64,000 nucleotides of DNA from Brachycybe producta (taxonomy: Eukaryota; Arthropoda; Diplopoda; Playtdesmida; Andrognathidae): positions 2,872,001 to 2,936,000 of the forward strand of contig JAUPFP010000022.1 in the NCBI GenBank assembly GCA_036925085.1, given 5' to 3'. The notes beneath the pieces are model-generated. The model was not told where the DNA came from. It searched no databases and worked only from the letters and a program-made list of their open reading frames with translations. Positions 10,704 to 21,670 of the stretch are shown here, one piece after another; the stretch's first letter is position 1; every line of letters starts with the position of its first letter. The position numbers were made by a program, and so were the translations under genes.

Positions 10704-11799
10704 GTCGACTTGTACTAGGTCTCGTATTTACATAATTAGGCAAAATGCGAATAAAGTTTTATGTTGCAGTCTGCAAGAACCGTTGAACGCGAAGGAAAGC
10801 AGAAATATAGTTGAATTTTGATCTTTATGCTTGTTTTTTATGCATGCATGATTCAGGCCTTAATGTCATTTTCATTTTTGACCTTGGTTTGACTTTGGGT
10901 TAAGGCTTGGGCAGAGTGGGCAAATGCCAGGGGCATATTGAAAAAATGGAGCATATTCTATAATAGAAATGAACTGTTAAGTCCATAAGCCCTAACCATG
11001 TATCAAGGGCATATTTTCTTTTTTGCCCAGAGGCATGTGTATACCTTAATACAGCTCTGAGAGCATTGGAGGTATGTAGGTTCATGCAGAAAAAGGGACA
11101 AAAAAGGATGTCTGTCTGTATGTCCGGATTCTTTAATTTGTGGGCCGAATAACTCAAGAACGGAATGAGATAAAGACATGCAGTCTTTTTTATTTGATTC
11201 AGTGGGTCAATATGATGCTCCTGGCAAAAAAAGCAGAAAATTATACCCAGTGTTTCTAGTTGTTTAGTGATTTTTTTTCCTCACCATGTCTAGTAATTTT
11301 ACAGAATTACTGATTTTTCACTTTGATAGTCAAGAAGAATTATAGGACAGAAAAGCGAAAGAAGAAGAAGAAGAAGTAAAAAAAATTGATCCCTTTTTCT
11401 CATAAGTCTTAAATGACTTTGGATTTTCCTCCATATTTTTCAAAGATGATTTTTTTATATAAAAATGGTTTAATGATTTTTTTTTTGCTTTCTTTCTTCT
11501 GAAATGATGTGTTTTTTTTGGCGAGACTTCTTTTTATTTACAAATGACAGTTGAAAAACAAGGAGCTGAAATTTATATCTTTGTGTAAAATAATTCTAAT
11601 CACAATCAACATATTTGGAGGTTATTTTTTTGTTGTTGCTTTGAAAATACATTGAAGAAATTGTCACTATTCTGTCAAGATAAGGAGTACACCATTTTCA
11701 GGGGTTGAGGGGGGAGAGAGGGGGTCCATTTGATGAATGACGACAAGGAAAGGGGCTTTTTTTGACGTCACCGATCAAGAAAGAAAAGTTTCTAAGGTT
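10704..11799. other. No gene seen in about 1.1 kb
   Basis: 11085-11170 (TGTCTGTATGTCCGGATTC, GGGCCGAATAACTCAAGAAC) reads like a decayed dispersed repeat but has no second copy here. (AAG)n at 11360-11376. Confidence 0.4.
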
Positions 11800-12500
11800 C
11801 TCAATGTTGTTTTATACTGAGTGGCCCAATTGTGTCTCATCAGGGAGAACGGATAGTGTTCAGCCAATTGATACAAGGAGGGCCAACAAAGAGATCCCAT
11901 TTGAAGGAAAATGGCACAAACAAGGGCTAAACTAGAGAACAAAGACAGGGTTGCCACTCAATGTGAGAAATGTCAGAGAATTAGAAAAAATTTCAAAAGG
12001 GTCAATGAATTAATTTTCTGAAATTCCAACTCCAGTGACTTAAACACAGAAAACCTCCGGCCAGAACTTGAATCAAATTTAAATGTTCCAAAAAGCTGAA
12101 TTGATACAAAAGGGCACAAAGAGGGCTCAATTGATAGTGAAGGTCACTGAAAAATGGTTCATTTGATATAGAAGGACACAAAACAGGGTTCAGTTGATGC
12201 AGAAGGGCACAAATACGGCAAAAGATGGCTCATTGTAGGTGGACACAAAGAAGGCTCAATTGATGATGCCCTGCAGGAGGGAACAAAAAGGGCATAATAG
12301 GGTGCGCAAAAGGGCACATTTGGCACAATAGGGTGCTCAAAAAGGGCACAAGAGGATGCACAAAAAGGGCGCAGTTGGCACAATAGGGTACAAAATGGGC
12401 GCAGTTGGCACAAGAGGGCGCTCAAAATTGAGCACAGATAGTGCATATTTGACACACAGGTGGGCACTGTGGTGTGAGAGCTCAATTGATGCAGAACACG
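11800..12500 (+). repeat. Degenerate minisatellite, units of about 30 bp
   Basis: Units such as GGGCTCAATTGATACAAAAG with GGCACAAAG recur from about 11830. From about 12290 the unit changes to GGCACAATAGGGTGCTCAAA. The minus-strand 127-residue Cys/Pro/Leu-rich frame is the repeat read backwards. Confidence 0.75.
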
Positions 12501-13134
12501 CACTTGGAAGCTGTTGTTGAGAACTGAAAAGTTGCCCCACATTTTTTACGCCATCATCATCCATTAGATTTTCTCCGCCGAATCCGAGAATTGTTCAAGA
12601 ATTAATATTACAATTGTAACTGTAGCTAATTACCAATTAGATAATTTTTTTTTGTTTTGAGTGTTCGTTTTGCACCTTTTTTTTAACAATTGTGTTTTTT
12701 GTTTTAAGAAAATACAACAAACATCTTGTGTTGTCATTTTCTTAATTATAAAAAAAAATATTTAGAATGTTCTTCTGCATTTTAACGATTTATAATTTGA
12801 AAAAATTGCTCAACAAAAAACAGCCCTCTTTTTACTTTGTAATTTAAAGATTTTCTCGCTTAATTATGGAAAGAAACTGACAAAAAAATGAAGCAGGTTT
12901 TTAATTGCAATAACTTAAAACTACTTTAAAAGGATTTACGTTTTTAATTTTGGCAAATTCTTGAAATGAAAATAAAAATAGAAAATTTTAAAAATCGCAA
13001 TAAAAAGTTCATTTTTAAAGATATCAACATGAAAAACCCCTCTTAAACCACACAGTTATTCTTCTAGAATATAGAATCTTTATTTTATTTTCAGAAGAGC
13101 AAAATTGAGAGAAACTAAAAAAGTCTGTGGCTTA
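12501..13134. other. AT-rich DNA ending in a half R1 element
   Basis: No gene. 12985-13125 holds an R1 right half: AAAAAGTTCATTTTTAAAGA, GATATCAACATGAAAAACCC and the AGAAGAGCAAAATTGAGAGA module. Confidence 0.5.
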
Positions 13135-13438
13135 ATACCTTGTACACAACACATGGGTTAAATGTGTTTAGGTGAATTATACGGAATCCAGTTAAGGACA
13201 TCATGAACCAAATAAAAATTGACTTTAATTATTAATATTTTAAATTGAAATACTAAATCAATATTTTAATGTCAATAGTTTATCTGATTATATTTAAGTT
13301 TATTAACTCAATATTTTCAAGATTATTAACTGAATAAATTGAATTCGACATATTGTTTGTTTGTCCTTCACAGGGCTCTGTAGAACACGTTTATTATTTA
13401 AATGCATTTAAATTATCAGGTGTGTGTCTACTAGGTAT
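13135..13438 (+). mobile_element. F element, copy 1
   Basis: ATACCTTGTACAC...GGTAT ends, with sub-terminal ACGGAATCCAGTTAAGGACA paired to TGTCCTTCACAGGGCTCTGT. The interior is about 200 bp of AT-rich DNA. Four copies in the window define its length; the target may be TA. Confidence 0.75.
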
Positions 13439-13439
13439 A

Positions 13440-13560
13440 AGCTCTTAAGAGCCAATTGTGATATAACTAGTCAGTTACTTCACAATTTGGCTCTTGAGCC
13501 GCCAGATTGAGAAACATTTTCTTGATATTTTTGCATAAAAATTCGAGCCCTTAGCTGGAT
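13440..13560. repeat. Inverted GCTCTTAAGAGCCAA / TTGGCTCTTGAGC pair
   Basis: 13441-13461 pairs with 13483-13500. The right half and following bases resemble 6014-6074. Confidence 0.5.
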
Positions 13561-13892
13561 GATTTTTAAGTAAAAAATTTAAAGAATTTTGTTTCATTTT
13601 TGTTGTTGTTGTTGTTGTTGTTGTAAAAAGAAAATCCTCTGTTTAAATCAACTTGCACACATTTGAGATAACTTTTTATTGAATGTTTTCTGTGAAAATG
13701 AAGAGTATTTTGCTGGGGTTTTTGTGTGTTTATTTTACATTTTTTTTTTACAAAAGTATTTTTTGGAAGGTTTTTCTTTTTTTCATGACAACAAAAATAC
13801 CTAAAAAAAAAAAAGCTGAGAATGAAGCTTTTTTTTTACTTATATTTTTTTCATGAGGACATAAGATTATAGTAATATTACAAAATATAGGA

Positions 13893-13929
<37 letters not shown>

Positions 13930-14112
13930 ACTCTACAGTATGCCTCATAATTCAACGCCCAAATTCTATTACCAAAATAAGTGTAGATTTAAGAAAAAAA
14001 ATATCTCAGAAACTATAAAAACTACTCTTCTGAAACTTAAAATTGAAAAAAAAAAAACTCGCACTAAAACTCGCAACATAAAGAAAAAAAAAAGCATTGT
14101 GTTATATAGAAA
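13561..14112. other. No gene; microsatellites
   Basis: (TTG)n at 13600-13622, T- and A-runs, and (CT)n at 13898-13925. Confidence 0.5.
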
Positions 14113-14545
14113 CTAGAAGAGTAAATGAATTCCTTCTCAAAGTGGCTTTATAGATATTTATTTTGTTTTTGTCTCTACGGATGGCGCCACTGCAGACAGG
14201 CAGTTAGAAATCGGGGAGAATTTCAGTTGGCTCCGCCCTTGTTATGACGACCGGCAACTTCTAATTGGTTGGTTATGTAATCTGACGTCACATGCTTCAC
14301 CCTTTTCAACGTCGAATCACACAACAAACCAATTAGAAGTTGCCAGTCGTCATAACAAGGGCGGAGCCAACTGAAGTTTTCCCTTATTTCTAACTGCCTG
14401 TCACTGCAGGTGGCTAATGCTATGTATGCTTTATAGACGTTTTTTTTCTCGTAAAATTTGGATGCAAAAACGTCAAGCGAACGTTTTTTTTAAAAGAACA
14501 TTATGATTCTTGGCAATCTCTTTAAGGATGATTGGTCGACCTTCT
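14113..14545 (+). mobile_element. H element, copy 2, interrupted by an A element
   Basis: Left part AAGTGGCTTTATAGATATTTA and GGATGGCGCCACTGCAG; then A element 14196-14401; then GTGGCTAATGCTATG, TTATAGACGTTTTTTT and AAAACGTCAAGCGAACG. The right part is truncated. Confidence 0.7.
14196..14401. mobile_element. A element, copy 4, nested in H
   Basis: ACAGGCAGTTAGAAATCGGG...CTAACTGCCTGT, flanked by CACTGCAG on both sides (8 bp). The undisrupted H copy at 50168-50175 has one CACTGCAG followed by TGGCT, so the empty site is known. Confidence 0.88.
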
Positions 14546-15185
14546 AGAAAATCTTTTGAAAAATGAATTTCCGGATGTGCTTGCTTCATTTTGACACTTT
14601 CCACTCACATAAATCTTAAAATAATTCTCATAAGGAGAGGAGACCATTGATTGGCAAACATGTCGTTTGGATGATTAGATGCTTTCTTTCTTTCTTTCTT
14701 AAGAAAAGTAGGCGGAGCTATAGCGTTGTTCTCGAACACTTTTTCTTCAGATATACATGTAGATGCTCTGCCCAAATAATGTTTCCTAGTTTCGAAATGC
14801 ACCCATTTAAGTATATAAATAAAAAAAACCACATCTCGGTATAAAGAAATATAAAATTTCATAAATGATATTTTCAAGCAAACTTCTCATAATTCTCAGT
14901 AGTGATTACGTCATTTGCATAATTTATGAGAATGTTACAAGTCGTGTAATAACATTAAAAATAGTGTGTGTTACTAAGAAAAAAAGATAAAACAAGATAT
15001 TTTTTTTTCTTCGTCTCTCCATCCTTCTTGAAAAAAAAAAGAATCACTTTCTTATTTATGGATAGTTTTTCTTGAGAATTTCCTCAGGTTTTTGTGTGGA
15101 AATGGTTGGATGTTGCTTGAGAAATTTTCTCTCAATTTATAATAAGTATTCTCGATCAATTTCTCAATCATTTCACTTCACAAAC

Positions 15186-15187
<2 letters not shown>
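14546..15187. other. No gene seen
   Basis: AT-rich; (CTTT)n at 14682-14699. Overlapping 65- and 90-residue frames on opposite strands lack motifs. Confidence 0.45.
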
Positions 15188-15276
<89 letters not shown>

Positions 15277-15279
15277 CCC
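15188..15279. repeat. (TC)n microsatellite, about 90 bp
   Basis: Almost uninterrupted CT from CACCTCTCTCTC to CTGTCTCTCTCCCC; Ser-Leu or Arg-Glu frames on the two strands are its translations. Confidence 0.95.
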
Positions 15280-15295
15280 TTATTCTGGGTGTGTT

Positions 15296-16195
15296 TCATC
15301 TCAAACGATTCCACCTCAACTTGCGACAAGGATTGGAGGTGGAGGCTAGTAATGTGGTTGGGGTATGCATGGAAGTGGAGGCTAGCAATGCTTCTGAGTA
15401 ATGTGGTCGGAGTGACGCGTCCCCACACATTAGATACTGTAATTGTAATCCTCTAAAGCTAGGTACACATTTGAGCATGAAGGGTTAAGGACACAAGAAT
15501 GCTTCACGCGTGAAAATTTTCATTCAGAATAATTCAACGAACGAGGTTGCCGATGCATTTATTAAAGCTGGGTATACATCTGAGCGTGAATTGGGGGAAC
15601 GAGGCAAGGCGAAGATGCACGAGCATGCAAATGTGAGGCGCGGCAAACTGTCTCGGTAGCTATCCGAAGTGAGTCGGTACATCGAAGAGCATTCGGTTCT
15701 CTCGGGTGACTTTGTTCGGAAAGAGACAGACAGGTCACAAACGAGGCAACTGCTTCACCTTGCCTCGCTCGCTCTCGCGTTCAGATGTGTTTTGCAAACT
15801 TTGATTATTTTCAAATATGGGTAACTGGTTTGCATACAGTAAACCAATTGTCTCGAGCCGATGCATGCGCTGTCGAGGAATGCTCTTCCTTCTAACATTG
15901 TCAATTCAGAATCTTTTTTGTATTTTTAAGAAAAGGATTTATTGATTAAAACTATCTGATTATCCTCAGAGTGATTGTTTTTATTGATTGCATATTTGAT
16001 TTAAGATTGTATAGAAATGATGTGTTTGTCCCATGTAAGTTGTGGCCCCCGCGTATGACGCGAGGACGGTTCGGATTGACTCGGATCGGTGTACACACAA
16101 CTAAAAGCATTGTTGGCATTGTTGCTCATATGTGTAGCCAGCTTTTTAATAGCTTTAGCCTCCACCTCCAACCGTCGTTTTCGTTTGAGATGGGG
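15296..16195. mobile_element. L element, copy 1, about 0.9 kb
   Basis: The left end TCATCTCAAACGATTCCACC and GGATTGGAGGTGGAGGCTAG pairs with the right end TAGCCTCCACCTCCAACC and TTCGTTTGAGATGGGG. The interior contains a second TIR element (15453-15797). No intact ORF. Confidence 0.65.
15453..15797. mobile_element. TIR element with duplicated left end, nested in L
   Basis: TAAAGCTAGGTACACATTTG (15453) and TAAAGCTGGGTATACATCTG (15563) are two copies of one left end about 110 bp apart. The right end GAACGAGGCAAC...CGTTCAGATGTGTTTTGC pairs with the second copy. The element is GC-richer than its surroundings (CGAGGCAAGGCGAAG). Confidence 0.6.
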
Positions 16196-16625
16196 TTTCC
16201 TCCTTATCTCCCTCCAGCTTTTTCTTCCCCTCAACCCTCACTCATCTTCGGAATTGTACAGAAGAAGAAAAAATATCTCGAGAAAATCTTCTCCTTGCAA
16301 AGATATATACATTTGATGCACTTTTCTAACCATCAAATCATGTTCATAATATTTTTCTTCTTAATGCATATGAACACCGAGGATTGTATCATTCTTATGC
16401 ATTATTTATTAAGATTATATGTTAGCAAAAGTGAGATGATTTTTTTCTTCTTCTCCTTCTTCTCCTTCATCTTATTTTCTCCGCCCGTTTTTCGATCTTC
16501 CATCTCACATTCAAGCCCACCTTTAAAATATATACATTACGTCTCTGAAACTCATCGAAAAATATGGAAATCTTTGGGAATTCTTAAGAAAAACTACGTG
16601 TTTAAAAATGGTTTATGAACCAAGT
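16196..16625. other. No gene seen; long frame with runs of Phe/Ser
   Basis: A 215-codon frame covers 15971-16618 but starts inside the L element and is biased toward Phe, Leu and Ser without domain features. I do not call it coding. Confidence 0.45.
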
Positions 16626-16629
16626 GATT

Positions 16630-17150
16630 TTGTCGAACTCTTCATTGATTGATTATTCTAGTCTTTACATACGGAGCCCTGTAAAGGACATGCGAGATTT
16701 TTTTTAAAAAAAAATCTCGACATTTCCACTTTTAATCTTTTTTATTCGGCCATGTTAATTATGCCATGTTGCGCGCACCATACTCTAATAATGAAATTAT
16801 TGCAAGCGCCCTCTTGTAGCAGCAATTATTAGAGTATAGTTTGCACAACATATCATAATTAACATGGCTGAATAAAAGAGATTAAAAGTCGAAATTTCGT
16901 GATAAAATTGAAATGTCGAGATTTAAAAAAAAAAAATCTTGTGTGTCCTTTGCAGGGCTCCGTATTTACAAGAGGAAAATTAAGAGAAACTAGAAAGTGC
17001 TAAAAAGTAGAGGATCATATTCTAACTGACATTCATTTATTTTCATGTTTGATATTTTTCAAAATGAACTTTTTTTTTAGTTTATTTTGAAAGATGTCAA
17101 ACATGAAAATATCCTGAAGTGATTGAGCTACCCTTCTATGATAGTCATAA
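16630..17150. mobile_element. R1 fold-back element, copy 5, interrupted by a G element
   Basis: GATTATTCTAGTCTTTACA, then the G insertion, then AAAATTAAGAGAAACTAGAA, TTTCAAAATGAACTTTTTTT, TTATTTTGAAAGATGTCAAA and GAGCTACCCTTCTA. TTTACA occurs on both sides of the insertion. Confidence 0.6.
16670..16964. mobile_element. G element, copy 1
   Basis: Terminal TACGGAGCCCTGTAAAGGAC and its inverse TGCAGGGCTCCGTA. Inner arms pair through AAATCTCGACATTTC, CTTTTAATC, CCATGTTAATTATG and CACCATACTCTAATAAT. The loop carries GCGCCCTCTTGTAGCAG. Nearly the whole element is a hairpin. Confidence 0.75.
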
Positions 17151-17970
17151 AATAATAAGAGTGCAAGCAGTGATACCATAAGAATTAACTATCACAATTT
17201 TATGACTTTTTTTTTTCTGTAATGAGGATCCAGAATTTTTAGTGACATTTTGACATTGTGATAAGTTATCATCATAACTTTTTTTTTCAAAAACAGCGGA
17301 CATTTTGTTTGCGCCCCCTATCTCTTTATAAATAAAAGAACAAGTTGAAAAAATAGGAAAGATATTTCTGATGATGATGATGATGTTGGTTTTGTCATAA
17401 AATTCATGAGGTCCTATCTGGTCTCAGTGTATTTTTGGTGATGACAGGCGTGGTTTATTGCCTTTTGTCACACAGATAACGAGGAGAGGGGAGGGGGGGA
17501 AGGGGTTTTTTAAGGGTTGGAAGATAGAGAGATAGCAAAAGAGAGAGAGAATGACACAGAGAGAGATAGACAGAGAGAGAGACAAAAGAGGGGTTACAAA
17601 AAAAACGGTGGCCCTTATGGTGAAGAGTGTCCCAGTGGGACATATCATAGTCATTAACTGAACATCAAGACTAGAATAATGGATGTTATGGTTAGATTCA
17701 TCAAGATGGTGACAGTCAGTAGCAATGTCCGAGTGGTCACTAGTGACCATTATATTGTTTTGTTTTTTTTAAAAAAAGGATGCTTGTTTGCTGCTGATGG
17801 TTGTCTTTTCAATTATTTCTTCTTGTAAATTTCACACAAGGTGAATTTAGAGAGCTTGGAGACTAGACGGCTGGCTGTTCATTAAACACACATTTTCTCT
17901 TGAGAGTATGTGAGAGTCGCACTCTCAGACGCGACCAGAGAGTTGGTTTTAAAGAACTCTCGAACTCTGA
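17151..17970. other. No gene; (ATG)n and (GA)n repeats
   Basis: (TGA)n at 17370-17386, a diverged GAGA tract at 17520-17590 and DNA with no recognised partner. The overlapping minus-strand frames at 17424-17750 include the GA tract. Confidence 0.45.
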
Positions 17971-18110
17971 TTATTCTGTCTTTCAGGAGAGCAAATCAAG
18001 AGTAACTTTTTTTTTTAAGAAACTAGAAGGGTAGCTCAATCACTTAAGGAGATTTTCATGTTGAAATCTTTCAAAATAAACTTTTTATGTCAGTTTGAAA
18101 CTATGGCCTA
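17971..18110 (+). mobile_element. R1 left half
   Basis: CTCTGATTATTCTGTCTTTC, GAAACTAGAAGGGTAGCTCA, ATGTTGAAATCTTTCAAAAT and AAACTTTTTATGTCAG; the inverse half is absent. Confidence 0.55.
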
Positions 18111-18225
18111 ACTTTAGTGAGTGGACGATATTTTATAATTCTTTGTCTATAACGTGAAAATATCCTTAACAACTACTTTTGTAGTTAATATTTGACCACT
18201 AAAAGTTGCGCGGTTGTGATGTCCC

Positions 18226-18430
18226 TTTTAAGGTTGGAACACACAGGCCACTTTTGGTGGTCGATTTCGACTAGAAAAATGTAGTCGGGTTGTCACCAAA
18301 AAACGACCACTTCGTATAATCGTATCTTTTTTTTAAAAAAAATACATTGACAACCACAGCGTAACCACTTGCAACTTTATTTTTGCAGTTTAAATCGATC
18401 ACCAAAAGTGGTCTTATTGTAACAAGGCCA
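18226..18430. mobile_element. TIR element (family K), about 0.2 kb
   Basis: GGCCACTTTTGGTGGTCGAT at the left pairs with ATCGATCACCAAAAGTGGTC at the right. A related piece lies at 53331-53400. Confidence 0.5.
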
Positions 18431-19059
18431 CTATTCGTTTAAAACAACATAAAATGGTGGTTAGTGGTTGTACAACAATAACACTTTTTAAATCATATCT
18501 CAATGAGATGAGAGATTTTTCTGTTATTTTCTCTTGGTGTGTCAATTGGGAGAGTGTTTTATCGATGGTCAGATCTTTGTGTTAATTCCCTTGAATGTAC
18601 ATGGTGATGATGATGATGATGACCACAAGTGTATATTTGTTGACACATAATACACAAAAGAGATACAAATAAGGGGTACAGAAATTGGCTCTACCAACCA
18701 TTCGATGATGATGATGATGATGATTTCCTAGATAGGAACTCAAAGAGGGTCATGACCTATGAGAGACATTTGTGCTGTTCTGAAATCTTATTATTAGAAG
18801 GGGGGGGGGGGGTCCCCCTCTGAAGTCTACTTTTGGTCTGAAGTGAAAATGTCACTTGTAGACTTGTATTATATGGTGTCCTTATGGGGGAGTTTTTTCT
18901 TTTCTTTCTTGACTACCATTCTAGTCTTTTAATGATGAAGAGAGATTTAAAAGAGAAGTGGTGGTGGAGGGAAGAGGATTATTATGTTAGTAGTAGTCCC
19001 TTCTGTTTTATGTTTTTGGGAGTTCTTTTTTTTTTATAGACACATTTGTGGCTATATAT
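18431..19059. other. No gene; (GAT)n and poly-G runs
   Basis: (GAT)n at 18604-18622 and 18707-18724, poly-G at 18798-18811, otherwise undistinguished. Confidence 0.5.
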
Positions 19060-19870
19060 AGGAGCCACACTGAATGAGGCTTATAGGAGCCATTGAATGT
19101 GGTCTATAGTACTAGCTACTTATTATTAACCCTCAGGAGGAGCCACTGAATGTGGTTAACATTTACAGGAGTCAACTGAATGTTGTCCACGGGAGTCACT
19201 GATTGTTGCCCACAGAAGCCACTGGATATGACCTACGGGAGTCACTGAATGTGGGCTATTGGTGCCATTAAATGTGGCCTACTAGTACCACTGAATGTGG
19301 CCTACTAGTACCAATAAATGATGGTTACAGGGAGCCACTGAATGTGGTTTACAATAGCTGTTGATTGTGGTATTCAGGAAATACTGAATGTGGTTTGCAA
19401 GTGCCACTTAATGTGGCCTCCATGAGCCACTTAATGTGGCCTCCATGAGCCACTTAATGTGGCCTCCATGAGCCACTTAATGTGGCCTCCATGAGCCACT
19501 GAATGTGGCCTCCATGAGCCACTGAATGTGGCCTCCATGAGCCAACTGAATGTGGCCTCTATGAGCCGATGAATGAAACCTCTATGAGCCACTGAATGTA
19601 GCCTACACTGGCTACCGAATGTGGTCTACGGTGGCCGCTGATTGTGGTCTACAAAATTCATTGATTGTTACCCACTGGGTGGCCTCTATGAGCCACTGAA
19701 TATGGCCTCTATGAGCCACTGAATATGGCCTCTATGAGCCACTGAATGTGGCCTAAACTGGCTACCGAATGTGGCCTAAACTGGCTACCGAATGTGGCCT
19801 ACGGTGGCCGCTGATTGTGGTCTACAAAATCCATTGAATGTAACCCCATGTTAGCAAGTGAATTGTGGCT
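19060..19870 (+). repeat. 23-bp minisatellite, about 0.8 kb
   Basis: Units of the form CATGAGCCACTTAATGTGGC plus CTC. Best preserved at 19400-19560, where several consecutive units are almost identical. Diverged at both ends, with a higher-order repeat near 19600-19820 (CTGGCTACCGAATGTGG). Confidence 0.9.
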
Positions 19871-20397
19871 CATAAGTGTTTCTTAATGTAATGGTTACTG
19901 AACCAGTGGCTCACTCTTTTCAAGAGAATTGTAATATTAATTACCCTTGTGAATTGAAACGGGATACTTGTTAGGGGGACCAGATGTTAGGGGAACCACT
20001 CACTGCTCTCCCTATATTCAATTTCATTCTTTATGTGGAATACAAATTGAGGAATGTTTGAGTGATGAATTGAGATAGAGTGGAGGAGACTACTGTATAT
20101 ACAATACAGTATATCAGGGACAATTAGCAACTGAGATGGTTTTTAGGGGGCTGGTGGGAGAGGCTTTCCCCCCCCCCCCCCCCCCCCCCCCCCCCCTTCT
20201 CTTTCGTAGATTTTCCTTTTTTTTCGTCTGATTTTCTTCTTTATTCTCTACTTTGATGGATTTTTTTTCCAGACATTTGTTGTATGAAAATATATTACAA
20301 GAATTAATTTCTAATCGCGTTTGATTGTGATTTATTGTGCGTTAAGAGAAAATCTTTGTCTCTGACGTCATCATTGGTCTCTATGTCTAAAATCCCT
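19871..20397. other. No gene; 29-nt poly-C run
   Basis: C run at 20168-20196 followed by a T/C-rich stretch. No other structure. Confidence 0.6.
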
Positions 20398-20778
20398 GGC
20401 GCAAATTAGAACAGCAGTGCTGTCACACAGCAGAAAGCAAGTCACGTGGCGGGTTTTTTTTTTTTTTTTGCTTGCTTGACTTTGCTGACTGAATCATGGC
20501 GGTGGCGCTCTTGTCGTGACAGGCATTTAGAAATCGGGAAGAACTTCAGTTGGCTCCGCCCTTGTTATGACGACCGGCAACTTCTAATTGGTTGGGTTAT
20601 ATAGTCTGACGTCACATGCTCCGCCCTTTTCAACGTCGAACCACACAACAAACTAATTAGAAGTTTGCCGGTCGTCATAAAAAAGGGCGGAGCCAACTGA
20701 AGTTCTGACCGATTTCTAAATGCCTGTCTTGTCGTGGTGCTGTGAGTTGCATACAGCAGTGCTGTTCTAATTTGCGCC
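20398..20778. mobile_element. TIR element interrupted by an A element
   Basis: GGCGCAAATTAGAACAGCAG at the left and its inverse (CTGTTCTAATTTGCGCC) at the right, 26 bp with one mismatch; the end also contains ACAGCAGTGCTGT. Without the insert the element is only about 170 bp. Confidence 0.7.
20519..20727. mobile_element. A element, copy 5, nested, with 9-bp target duplication
   Basis: ACAGGCATTTAGAAATCGGG...CTAAATGCCTGT flanked by CTTGTCGTG on both sides. Confidence 0.88.
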
Positions 20779-21177
20779 TGGCCTAAGTTTTAATCGTGGT
20801 TAAATTATTCTAATGTGTTTACATAAATTGATCTTTCCTGTCACATGGTGTCTGTTTGAGTTTAATTAATTTGGTTGTGTGTGTTTTTTTTGGATGTTTG
20901 CCACATTGAAGCAAACAATGGAAGTGATAAACAATTGTGTTTGAAATAAATACTTTTTTTTTGGGGGGGGGGGGGGCTTGAATACTTTGATGAGTTGATA
21001 CCAAAGATAATATATATACATAGAGGTAGCTCAACTATGTATTAGAGGTAAAACATTGTTGAGTGAAAGCACAACTCTTTTAAAAACTCCGAAGTTAAAG
21101 CATTGGAGGTCAAATGATTGTAATTTTTGGTAGTTTCAGTGAACCTTAATAAGGGGTTTGGGTAGTTATTCAGAAAT
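20779..21177. other. No gene seen; poly-T/poly-G run
   Basis: T8 then G14 at 20953-20976. No conserved features. Confidence 0.5.
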
Positions 21178-21380
21178 GCAATTAGAAATCGGGACAAACA
21201 GAAGTTGGCTCCGTCCTTTTTATGACGAACGGCAACTTCTAATTGGTTTATTGTGTGGTTTGACGTTGAAAAGGGCGGAGCATGTGACGTCAGACTACAT
21301 AACCAATCAATTAGAAGTTGCCAGTCGTCATAAAATGGGGCGGAGCCAACTTCTGTTTGTCCTGATTTCTAATTGCATGT
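21178..21380. mobile_element. A element, copy 6, with eroded ends
   Basis: GCAATTAGAAATCGGGAC...CTGATTTCTAATTGC; the terminal ACAG and CTGT are changed (AAT..., ...ATGT) and no target duplication is visible. Central part inverted relative to copy 3 (GTTGAAAAGGGCGGAGCATG). Confidence 0.75.
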
Positions 21381-21498
21381 GTATTTTTGTCATAATCATA
21401 AATATCAATTCCTGTCCAAATGGTTGTTGGCTTTTTTTAGTGCTGCTCTCACTGTAATGACGTCACACATCATAGAGCAGAGCAGATCTATACCAGAT

Positions 21499-21670
21499 AC
21501 AGGCAGTTAGAAATCGGGACCGGCAACTTCTAATTGGTTGGTAATGTAGTCTGACGTCACATGCTCCGCCCTTTTCAACGTCGAACCACACAACAAACCA
21601 ATTAGAAGTTGCCGGTCGTCATAAAAAGGGCGGAGCCAACTTCTGTTTGTCCCGATTTCTAATTGCCTGT
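21499..21670. mobile_element. A element, copy 7, with arm deletion
   Basis: Perfect 9-bp flanks ATACCAGAT. The left arm lacks about 35 bp (GAAATCGGGA joins directly to CCGGCAACTTC), while the right arm is complete, so arms are unequal. Confidence 0.85.

Noticed and set aside
12159-12542. 127-residue Cys-rich minus-strand frame
   Set aside because: Reverse translation of the 30-bp minisatellite; repeated LCQLRPFC words come from the unit.
15971-16618. 215-residue + frame
   Set aside because: Begins inside an L element, composition follows T/C runs, no domains.
19060-19870. CRISPR-like regular repeat array
   Set aside because: No spacers: units are contiguous, so a minisatellite; the genome is also eukaryotic.
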